A stretch of 5,683 bases of DNA. Origin: Candidatus Dormiibacterota bacterium. GTDB taxonomy: Bacteria > Chloroflexota > Dormibacteria > Dormibacterales > Dormibacteraceae. Positions 1-5,160 of this stretch are shown here, one piece after another (the stretch's first letter is position 1; every line of letters starts with the position of its first letter). A program made the translations under genes and the position numbers. Under the pieces are notes generated by a model that was given only the letters and a program-made list of their open reading frames with translations, did not search any database and was not told the origin of the DNA. The stretch spans positions 1-5,683 of the forward strand of contig PLYD01000171.1 in assembly GCA_003151665.1 (NCBI GenBank), read 5' to 3'.

Positions 1-2
1 TC

Positions 3-110
3 CCCTTAGTGGACGGTCTTCGAACTCTTTTGCTGGCGCCGTCGGACGACATTCGGGAGCAGCTCACGCGATTTCGTCTCTCGGAACCCGTCGGGGCTCG
101 GCTCGCATGA
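3..110 (+). CDS. Possible C-terminal tail of an unidentified gene entering from the left edge
   Basis: A frame open from the window edge ends in TGA at 108-110 and gives 35 residues, ending in SEPVGARLA. The peptide alternates hydrophobic and charged residues (LLLAPSDDIREQL) like the end of a folded protein. About two thirds of its third codon positions are G or C, which is compatible with the local coding style. It would converge on the fic gene, whose stop lies 78 bp further right. I recognise no family, and 36 codons is too short to exclude a chance open frame, so this is a tentative partial call. Confidence 0.25.
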   Translation, partial: PLVDGLRTLLLAPSDDIREQLTRFRLSEPVGARLA

Positions 111-188
111 ACGTGCCGCAGACGAACTGGGGAGCAGGGCGACCGGCCGGCGAAGTCCCCCGATGGCCTTCGATGTGCCCCGTACCCT

Positions 189-1379
189 TCAAGGTGCAGT
201 CGGCAGTCCCGGTGGTTTCGGTGCCGACTCGACACGGCGTTGGAAGGACGCCTCGCTGAAGAGATCGAGGTAGGGTTCATAACTGAATACGCGGTTTCGG
301 CGCCGCCCCGTGGTTTCGCGCAGCAGTCTGAGGGCCGACAGCCGGTTGATCACCGACATGGCCGTAACCTCGCTGACGTCTAGACGTCCGGCGAGGATCG
401 CTGCCGTCATCGCTGGTTCTCTGACCAGCGCTTCGAGCGCGCGCGCCATGTTGGGCCCCGCCCGCCCGTCGGCCGCGGCCATAGCCCGGTGTTCCTCGCG
501 CAAGTGAAGGACATCTCGAATCGTCGCCTGACCCTCGTGGGCGACCTGCCGGATGGCTTCCAAGAAAAAGTCGACCCACCCCTCCCAGTCCCCGTCGGTG
601 CGAATCCGGGTCAAACGCTGGTAGTACTCGTCTCGGTGCAGCTTTAGGTAGACGCTCGGGTAAAGCAGCGCGCGGCCGCGCTCGAGCACACGACGTTCCT
701 GCAGAAGCAGCGGTACCAGCAAGCGACCGACTCGGCCGTTGCCGTCAAGGAATGGGTGAATGGTTTCGAATTGCGCGTGCATCAGGGCGGCCTGAATAAG
801 GGGATCGGACGAATCGTCATGGAGATACTCCTCCCACTGGTCGAGGGCCTGCCATATCTCATGAACCGGTGGCGGAACAAATGCGGCGTTCGCCAGCGTC
901 GAGCCGCCGATCCAGTTTTGGGATCTCCTGATCTCGCCGGGTTCACGTTCTCGCCCGCGCACCCCAGCCATCAGATCGGCGTGTATCTCGCGTATGAGGC
1001 GGATCGACAATGGGAGATCCTCGAGACGATCGCGCGCCCGGTTGAGCGCTCGGACGTAGTTGACGATCTCCTCGAGGTCCCGCGGACGCTCCATGCCCTC
1101 GGGACTGACCTCGAATTGGAAGAGTTCGTCCAGAGTTCCTTGGGTCCCCTCGATCTGAGAGCTCAGCACGGCCTCGCGGCGAACGTAGACCGCGATGAAC
1201 AGGTCAGGATTGGGAACGAAGTCGGCCGCGCCGACGAGCCGTCCGAGCGCCTGATGGGCGGCGGTTAGAAGGCGAGTCCGGCCTGCATCAATGGCGAGGT
1301 CGCGTGGCGGAAAGTCCGCCGGTACGAACGCCTTGAAGCCAGCGGCCTGCTGGACGAAGTGACCTGCGCGAGCCATCAT
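189..1379 (-). CDS. Fic family protein (predicted AMP-transferase) with C-terminal winged helix
   Basis: The 396-residue protein has the layout of the common long bacterial Fic proteins. An N-terminal Fic-associated region (about 20-100) is followed by the Fic core (about 120-275) and a winged-helix DNA-binding-like region (about 308-370). The catalytic loop HPFLDGNGR (208-216) is intact, with H208 as the expected general base and the GNGR anion hole that holds the nucleotide phosphates. SSQIEG at 73-78 matches the (S/T)xxxE(G/N) inhibitory motif, with E77 as the glutamate expected to block productive ATP binding; this makes it a class II-like, self-restrained Fic enzyme. The NWIGG stretch (155-159) is the usual flap region that positions the target. 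Family members mostly transfer AMP to Tyr, Ser or Thr of partner proteins; the target here is unknown. Two adjacent ATGs (1377-1379 and 1374-1376) are possible starts, and AAAGGA 9 nt upstream favours the first. It lies 53 bp downstream of the CcbP-like gene, probably cotranscribed. A proline-rich tail (387-396) ends it. Confidence 0.93.
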   Translation of the reverse strand: MMARAGHFVQQAAGFKAFVPADFPPRDLAIDAGRTRLLTAAHQALGRLVGAADFVPNPDLFIAVYVRREAVLSSQIEGTQGTLDELFQFEVSPEGMERPRDLEEIVNYVRALNRARDRLEDLPLSIRLIREIHADLMAGVRGREREPGEIRRSQNWIGGSTLANAAFVPPPVHEIWQALDQWEEYLHDDSSDPLIQAALMHAQFETIHPFLDGNGRVGRLLVPLLLQERRVLERGRALLYPSVYLKLHRDEYYQRLTRIRTDGDWEGWVDFFLEAIRQVAHEGQATIRDVLHLREEHRAMAAADGRAGPNMARALEALVREPAMTAAILAGRLDVSEVTAMSVINRLSALRLLRETTGRRRNRVFSYEPYLDLFSEASFQRRVESAPKPPGLPTAP

Positions 1380-1388
1380 GGCAAAAGA

Positions 1389-1394
1389 TCCTTT
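1389..1394 (-). promoter_or_regulatory. Ribosome binding site of the Fic gene
   Basis: AAAGGA read on the - strand sits 9 nt before the first of two consecutive ATG codons. It supports the start at 1379, and independent translation initiation of fic even if it shares a transcript with the upstream gene. Confidence 0.6.
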
Positions 1395-1432
1395 GGGAGC
1401 ATACCACCGTAGCTAAGTTTCAGCGTCTAACC

Positions 1433-1783
1433 TTAGCCTAAGAGAGGAGCTACATCCCCTCCGCGCATCCAATGGCGATAAGCCGCAATCCACTCGACGC
1501 CGGCCGGCGCGGGCGAGGGCAAGGGTATGTCTAGAATCGCGATGCGCTGTGTCACGCCTGCGCGTTTGCATATCGCGATGATCTCGTCGCGATCGGAGAT
1601 ATCCACCTTGGTCACCGTGACAGGCACGCCCAGAATAAGCGTCTCGAACGGGAGCGCGAGGTGCTCCTCGATCATGGTGAACAGGCCTGTTGCTTGCTCG
1701 GACTCGTTGTTGCAGTCGACGGTGGCTTCGTCCACCATCGCATCAAGCCTCGCCTTGCTCGGAGTCTTCGGCTCTCGCTTCAT
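1433..1783 (-). CDS. CcbP-like putative calcium-binding protein
   Basis: This 116-residue cytoplasmic protein (no signal peptide or membrane segment) resembles the family that includes cyanobacterial CcbP, a small acidic calcium-binding protein. Recognisable features, in order, are an acidic N-terminal segment (DEATVDCNNESEQATG, about 18-33), the TMIEEHLALPFET stretch (36-48), a small beta-rich core (LGVPVTVTKVDISDRDEI, 51-68), the LDIPLP turn (84-89), and the closing GVEWIAAYRHW segment (95-105), which is the most characteristic part. The start at 1783 is chosen because GAGGG lies 7 nt upstream. The frame stays open to a GTG at 1888, but the extra 35 residues are Arg/Thr-rich and unlike the family. 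It lies upstream of fic on the same strand and diverges from the primase-helicase gene. Calcium binding is inferred from family resemblance and the acidic residues; the role in this locus is unknown. Confidence 0.75.
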   Translation of the reverse strand: MKREPKTPSKARLDAMVDEATVDCNNESEQATGLFTMIEEHLALPFETLILGVPVTVTKVDISDRDEIIAICKRAGVTQRIAILDIPLPSPAPAGVEWIAAYRHWMRGGDVAPLLG

Positions 1784-1790
1784 CTGTAAG

Positions 1791-1795
1791 CCCTC
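1791..1795 (-). promoter_or_regulatory. Ribosome binding site deciding the CcbP-like start
   Basis: GAGGG on the - strand lies 7 nt before the ATG at 1783, a near-ideal spacing. It favours this internal start over the longer open frame that begins with GTG at 1888. Confidence 0.6.
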
Positions 1796-1856
1796 GGGCG
1801 ATGGGCGCCTGGCACGACGCGCATGGCGATTCGTCGCCGTCGTGTAGGTTGACTGC

Positions 1857-1871
1857 GGGTTCGTGAAACCC
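1857..1871. repeat. Inverted repeat GGGTT-N5-AACCC, candidate operator
   Basis: Five-base arms GGGTT and AACCC flank the spacer CGTGA, three bases after a TTGACT -35-like hexamer in the divergent region. The position suits an operator for a small dimeric regulator. The Fic protein's C-terminal winged helix is one conceivable ligand, but this is conjecture. Arms this short arise by chance fairly often in GC-rich DNA. Confidence 0.3.
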
Positions 1872-1925
1872 ACGATCCCCCCGCGCACCGAGCGGATCCC
1901 CGGAAGGACTAGCAGAATCTAACCG

Positions 1926-4373
1926 ATGTCCAGTCCGGACGACAGAGTCCGCGAGCTTGAGTCGAAACTTGAGGAGGCGTTGGCGGCGGTCCGAGACCTG
2001 CGCTCTGAGAACGATCTTCTGCGCGCGCATGTTGTTGATCGCCGCCCCGAATCGACTGATACGCCGACTCGTGATCCGATGCCCCTCGGAGCCGATGGCA
2101 CGACGATCGACCGGGATTCCTCGGAGGCCGAGAAGATCGCCCTGTTTCGAAGCCTGTTCAGAGGCCGTGATGACGTCTACGCATATCGTTGGGAAAGCCG
2201 CGATGGTCGGAGCGGTTACGCCCCAGCGCTGCGTCCCGGAGCCAAGCGTGAGAAGGGCCAGCGGCCAGATCCGTCCGTTCTCCTACCGTTCGACGATAGC
2301 GTGGCTCAAAGCCACCTCACGGGTCAGAAGGTCATTGGCGTCTACCCTCTTCTCGAGGATGAGACCTGCTGGCTCCTTGCGATTGATTTCGACAAGTCGT
2401 CCTGGCAGGAGGACATTCGCGAGGTTCTAGCGACTTGCGACTATCTAGGCGCGCCGGCCGCCTTGGAACGATCGCGATCCGGCCGGGGTGCGCATTTGTG
2501 GATCTTCTTCAACAGCCCCGTCGCGGCGGCGACGGCGCGTAACCTTGGCTGTGCGCTCTTGACCCGGGCGCTCGACAAGCGCCACCAGATCGGCTTCGAT
2601 TCGTACGACCGGCTGTTTCCGAACCAGGACACAATGCCACGGGGCGGTTTCGGCAACCTGATCGCACTCCCATTGCAGCGCGTCGCACGCCACAGCGGGA
2701 ACACCGAGTTCCTCGATCGCGATTTCCGGCCGTTCCCTGATCAATGGAAGTTCCTGGCTGCGATGCCGCGGCTCACTGCGACGGATTGCGAGCGAATCGT
2801 GCGCGACGCCGCCAGGGAAGGAATGATCCTCGGAATCGAAGCCTCCTGGTTCGAGACGGAGGAGCAAGCGCGAGAGCCTTGGACGCTGAGCCCTTCGCGT
2901 CACCGCAGGAACGCACCGATAACTGGACCGATGCCGGCTGCGGTGGAGGTCGTGATGGCAAACCGCGTCTTTATTCCGAAGCCTGAGCTTCCGCCAGCGA
3001 TGCTGAGCCGTCTACGCCGTCTGGCGGTCTTTCAGAATCCCGAGTTCTACCGAGCTCAGGCCATGCGTCTGTCGACCTGGGACAAGCCGCGCGTGATCGA
3101 TTGCTCGGAGGACTTCCCCGACCACCTGGCACTACCCCGAGGGACACTTGCGGAGGTGCTCAAGGTCTTCAAGAAACAGGGAGTCTGGGTCAACCTCAAG
3201 GATGAACGCCAGGGCGGCACCTCCGTCGCGTTCAGCTTCCAAGGGGAGTTGACTGACGACCAACGAGTTGCAGCCGAAGCGCTCCTGGCTCACGACATCG
3301 GGGTGCTCGTGGCACCGACTGCCTTTGGCAAGACCGTGATAGGGGCTTGGCTGATCGCCAAGCGCGGCGTCAACACTTTGGTGCTGGTTCACCGACAGCA
3401 GCTGGCCGACCAATGGCGAGAACGCCTTGCGGCCTTCCTCGACATCCCGGCGCGGTCCATCGGCCAGTTCGGTGCGGGGCGGAATAGGGGTAAGGGCACG
3501 ATTGACATCGGCATGCTTCAAAGCCTCAGCGCAAAGGGCGAAGTCCGCGACGTTGTCGCCGATTACGGCCAGGTGCTGATCGACGAGTGCCATCACGTTC
3601 CAGCGGTGACCTTCGAACGCGTCCTGAGCGAAGTCCGGGCACGCTACGTAACGGGACTCACCGCGACTCCGACACGCAAGGACGGGCACGACCCTATCGT
3701 CGTGCTGCAGTGCGGGCCGATCAGGCACCGTGTGGATGCCCGGGCCCAAGCTGAAGCGCAGCCGTTCGAGCACGTCGTCGTCCCCAGGCTTACGTCCTTC
3801 GCATTGTCGGTGGATGCGGCCGACGCAGGCATCCAGGAGATCTACTCGCGGCTGGTGGACGACCAAGCCCGGACGGACATGATCGTGTCCGACGTACTTG
3901 AGGCGGTCGGTGCCGGTCGCGCACCGTTGGTGCTTACAGAGCGCACGGAACACCTGGAGCGAATGCAGGAACTGCTTGCCTCGCGCGTGGAGAACCTCAT
4001 TGTGCTTCGGGGAGGGATGGGGGCAATTGAACGAAGAGCGGTTGCGGCATCGCTGAAATCGATCCCCGACGACTCACCGCGCGTCTTGCTCGCGACGGGC
4101 CGCTACATCGGCGAAGGATTCGACGATGCGCGGCTCGATTCCCTTTTCCTTGCGCTGCCGGTCTCGTGGAAAGGCACCATCCAGCAATACGCGGGAAGGC
4201 TGCACCGACTGCACGAGCGAAAACGGGCGGTGACGATCTTCGACTACGTCGACGTCCATGTTCCAATGCTGGCCAGAATGCACCAGAAGCGCTTACGGGG
4301 GTACGCAGCTATCGGCTACGTGGTGGCACAAGGCAACGCCACCCCGACACTCAGAGGTTACACCGAAATGTAG
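1926..4373 (+). CDS. Primase-helicase fusion: TOTE-type AEP primase domain plus SF2 DEAD/DEAH helicase
   Basis: The 815-residue protein has three parts. Residues 5-37 form a leucine-patterned coiled coil (VRELESKLEEALAAVRDL). Residues about 70-300 are an archaeo-eukaryotic primase domain of the type catalogued with 'TOTE conflict systems'. They carry the metal-binding DFD (154-156) in WLLAIDFD, SGRGAH (185-190) with the nucleotide-binding His190, and the FPNQD...GFGNLIALPLQ block (231-251). Residues about 440-800 are a superfamily II helicase: entry motif LTDDQR (442-447), Walker A APTAFGKT (463-470), motif Ia VLVHRQQLADQW (486-497), Walker B DECH (553-556), motif III LTATP (578-582), motif V ATGRYIGEGFD (723-733) and motif VI QQYAGRLHR (753-761), whose arginines contact ATP. 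All core motifs are present, so both activities are plausibly intact. Ala466 replaces the usual Walker A Gly, which I believe is common in this subgroup. Related proteins are predicted to remodel or copy invading DNA in systems with nuclease partners; no nuclease domain or gene is visible here. A TAA (1920-1922) just upstream fixes the earliest start at 1926, although no good Shine-Dalgarno sequence precedes it. Confidence 0.9.
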   Translation: MSSPDDRVRELESKLEEALAAVRDLRSENDLLRAHVVDRRPESTDTPTRDPMPLGADGTTIDRDSSEAEKIALFRSLFRGRDDVYAYRWESRDGRSGYAPALRPGAKREKGQRPDPSVLLPFDDSVAQSHLTGQKVIGVYPLLEDETCWLLAIDFDKSSWQEDIREVLATCDYLGAPAALERSRSGRGAHLWIFFNSPVAAATARNLGCALLTRALDKRHQIGFDSYDRLFPNQDTMPRGGFGNLIALPLQRVARHSGNTEFLDRDFRPFPDQWKFLAAMPRLTATDCERIVRDAAREGMILGIEASWFETEEQAREPWTLSPSRHRRNAPITGPMPAAVEVVMANRVFIPKPELPPAMLSRLRRLAVFQNPEFYRAQAMRLSTWDKPRVIDCSEDFPDHLALPRGTLAEVLKVFKKQGVWVNLKDERQGGTSVAFSFQGELTDDQRVAAEALLAHDIGVLVAPTAFGKTVIGAWLIAKRGVNTLVLVHRQQLADQWRERLAAFLDIPARSIGQFGAGRNRGKGTIDIGMLQSLSAKGEVRDVVADYGQVLIDECHHVPAVTFERVLSEVRARYVTGLTATPTRKDGHDPIVVLQCGPIRHRVDARAQAEAQPFEHVVVPRLTSFALSVDAADAGIQEIYSRLVDDQARTDMIVSDVLEAVGAGRAPLVLTERTEHLERMQELLASRVENLIVLRGGMGAIERRAVAASLKSIPDDSPRVLLATGRYIGEGFDDARLDSLFLALPVSWKGTIQQYAGRLHRLHERKRAVTIFDYVDVHVPMLARMHQKRLRGYAAIGYVVAQGNATPTLRGYTEM

Positions 4374-4382
4374 TTCGAATCC
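4373..4382 (+). other. tRNA T-arm-like sequence GTTCGAATCC at the primase-helicase stop
   Basis: GTTCGAATCC begins at the last base of the stop codon and matches the T-loop consensus of tRNAs. Its flanks (TGTAG before, CCGCA after) would form a T-stem with one mismatch. The same ten bases occur inverted inside tRNA-Gln (4494-4503 on the + strand). No other tRNA arm can be built around it, because the bases to the left encode the helicase C-terminus. It may be the scar of a tRNA-targeted integration or chance. Confidence 0.25.
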
Positions 4383-4424
4383 GCACTGGGGTCGCTTGGC
4401 AGGCATCGCTGGGACCGCCATATG

Positions 4425-4433
4425 TGGTGACCA
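4425..4433. repeat. Palindrome TGGTGACCA
   Basis: A perfect four-base-arm palindrome around a central G, 47 bp beyond the 3' end of tRNA-Gln. A sister copy (TGGTTACCA) lies just upstream of that gene, and an identical copy (4966-4974) lies inside the lipoprotein gene. Function unknown. Confidence 0.3.
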
Positions 4434-4445
4434 TCGCTGCCCAGA

Positions 4446-4460
4446 CCCCAATATTTGGGG
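4446..4460. terminator. Perfect hairpin CCCCAA-TAT-TTGGGG between convergent genes; possible terminator
   Basis: Six-base arms with a three-base loop lie 73 bp beyond the primase-helicase stop and 19 bp beyond the CCA of the tRNA, where the two transcripts converge. The position is right for a shared terminator. Neither strand has a T-run after the stem, so it is not a classic intrinsic terminator. It could be a U-less terminator, an RNA processing signal or a protein site. Confidence 0.35.
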
Positions 4461-4479
4461 CCGCCGCACTATGGCGAAT

Positions 4480-4553
4480 TGGCTCCCGAGGAAGGATTCG
4501 AACCTTCGGTCGAGGATCCAAAGTCCCCTGCCTTACCGCTTGGCTACTCGGGA
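4480..4553 (-). tRNA. tRNA-Gln (anticodon UUG)
   Basis: Read on the - strand, the 74 bases fold into a complete cloverleaf. The acceptor TCCCGAG pairs fully with CTCGGGA. The D arm is GCC-AAGCGGTAA-GGC. The anticodon stem GGGGA/TCCTC contains one G-T pair and closes the loop CTTTGGA, in which TTG occupies positions 34-36 and reads CAA (and wobble CAG) glutamine codons. A 4-base variable loop is followed by the T arm GAAGG-TTCGAAT-CCTTC, discriminator G and an encoded CCA (complement of 4480-4482). The U1-A72 end pair and G discriminator are the expected glutamine identity features. Its 3' end faces the primase-helicase gene, so DNA inserted at this tRNA would lie to the left, where the accessory genes are. 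No clear promoter was found upstream (4554-4680). Confidence 0.96.
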
Positions 4554-4558
4554 TCGCC

Positions 4559-4567
4559 TGGTTACCA
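4559..4567. repeat. Palindrome TGGTTACCA next to the tRNA 5' end
   Basis: A four-base-arm palindrome around a central T, 5 bp upstream of the mature 5' end of tRNA-Gln. It has the same TGGTNACCA pattern as the copy at 4425-4433 on the other side of the gene. Function unknown. Confidence 0.3.
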
Positions 4568-4682
4568 ATGGTGCGCGGATAAGCCGCGAGGCGCTCGCCG
4601 CGGCGCCACAACGTTACGCGAACCGCGGTCGCTTTAAGATCGGCTGCGTGACCTTTGATCGGTGGGCCGCGTTTCGTACGCA

Positions 4683-5144
4683 ATGAGAATCGCCTTGCTG
4701 GTCGGGCTCTTGATCGCCACCGCGGCCTGCGGGCCCTATCGATTCCCGGGAGGCGGGAGTGACACCGGCAACGTTCACGGCCAGGTGCTCGGGCTCGCCT
4801 GCGGCGGGCCAATCCAGCCGGGCGGCGTGCCGATCCAGCCGGGCGGCGCCCCGTGCCTCGCCACGCCGATCTCCGGTTGCCCGCCCCAGCCCGCCGGCTC
4901 CCAAGTGTGCGGCGAGCTGCCCCTGCCCGGGTTCGAGCTGGCCTTCACCGCCGGCACCTCCAGACTGGTGACCAAGACCGACTCCGCAGGCACTTACTCG
5001 ATCGAACTGCCTGCCGGCCCCTGGAACGTCAGCGGTGCGACTTTCGGGAGCATCGTCGACGGTCCCCAACCCGTCGTCGTCATCGCGGGCGAATCGACCA
5101 TCGCCGACTACCTCGTCCAGACCGGCATCAGAGCGGGCGCCTAG
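4683..5144 (+). CDS. Predicted lipoprotein with carboxypeptidase-regulatory-like domain
   Basis: The 153-residue protein begins with a short lipoprotein-type signal: M-R, a hydrophobic core IALLVGLLI (3-11), then TAAC (13-16) with C16 as the likely lipidated cysteine after signal peptidase II cleavage. The -3 position is Thr rather than the usual Leu, a slightly weak lipobox. After a Gly/Pro-rich linker containing PIQPGG twice, the C-terminal part (about 84-150) looks like a small beta-sandwich of the carboxypeptidase-regulatory or prealbumin-like type: TKTDSAGTYSIELPAGPWNV (97-116). Such modules occur in secreted and cell-surface proteins, so anchoring at the outer face of the membrane is expected. 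C40, C58, C66 and C76 could form disulfides. The ATG at 4683 is preferred over GTG at 4662 because it begins the signal peptide directly. No strong Shine-Dalgarno sequence is visible; GGTGGG lies 16 nt upstream. It converges on leuS with a 16-bp gap. Specific function is unknown. Confidence 0.75.
   Translation: MRIALLVGLLIATAACGPYRFPGGGSDTGNVHGQVLGLACGGPIQPGGVPIQPGGAPCLATPISGCPPQPAGSQVCGELPLPGFELAFTAGTSRLVTKTDSAGTYSIELPAGPWNVSGATFGSIVDGPQPVVVIAGESTIADYLVQTGIRAGA
4809..4850 (+). repeat. Two 21-bp in-frame tandem repeats encoding PIQPGG(V/A)
   Basis: Copies at 4809-4829 and 4830-4850 agree at 18 of 21 bases and encode PIQPGGV and PIQPGGA (residues 43-56 of the lipoprotein). They lie in the flexible linker between the lipidated N-terminus and the folded domain. 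A whole-codon period means copy-number change would alter linker length without breaking the frame. Confidence 0.8.
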
Positions 5145-5160
5145 CGCAACCGCGCGGAGC

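Larger units (their letters stand above)
1784..1925. promoter_or_regulatory. Divergent intergenic region between CcbP-like and primase-helicase genes
   Basis: The 142 bp between two divergently read start codons must hold promoters for both directions. On the + strand, TTGACT (1849-1854) resembles a -35 box, but the bases about 17 nt downstream (ACGATC) are a poor -10, so no promoter is firmly assigned. A small inverted repeat (1857-1871) lies directly after this -35-like hexamer. GGAAGGA (1902-1908) is the only purine-rich Shine-Dalgarno-like stretch ahead of the primase-helicase, but it ends 17 nt before the ATG, which is too far for a typical site. Confidence 0.45.

Noticed and set aside
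15..25. TTCGAAC near the left edge as a possible att copy of the tRNA-Gln 3' end
   Set aside because: Only seven bases match, centred on the palindrome TTCGAA. The flanking bases do not continue the tRNA sequence.
756..1268. Open frame (170 codons) on the + strand opposite the fic gene
   Set aside because: It is antisense to the Fic catalytic core, its product has no family resemblance and no ribosome binding site was seen. The Fic frame explains the sequence.
1398..1406. Extended -10-like TGGTATGCT on the - strand ahead of fic
   Set aside because: The predicted transcript start would fall on the Shine-Dalgarno sequence, leaving almost no leader, and no -35 is present at the right spacing.
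1784..1888. N-terminal extension of the CcbP-like protein to a GTG at 1888
   Set aside because: The extra residues are Arg/Thr-rich and unlike the family. A well-spaced GAGGG directs the ATG at 1783, and the extension would fill most of the divergent promoter region.
3132..3953. Long open frame (273 codons) on the - strand inside the primase-helicase gene
   Set aside because: It lies wholly antisense to the well-conserved helicase motifs. Its product is His/Arg/Asp-rich with no recognisable domain, the usual antisense shadow in GC-rich DNA.
4584..4603. GC-rich stem-loops upstream of tRNA-Gln (CCGCG/CGCGG or GCGAG/CTCGC)
   Set aside because: They are short, mutually exclusive stems in very GC-rich sequence with no T-run, and are expected by chance.
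4635..4640. TAAGAT as a -10 box for the lipoprotein gene
   Set aside because: It matches the consensus at four of six positions, but no reasonable -35 lies 16-18 bp upstream, so it is not listed as a promoter.
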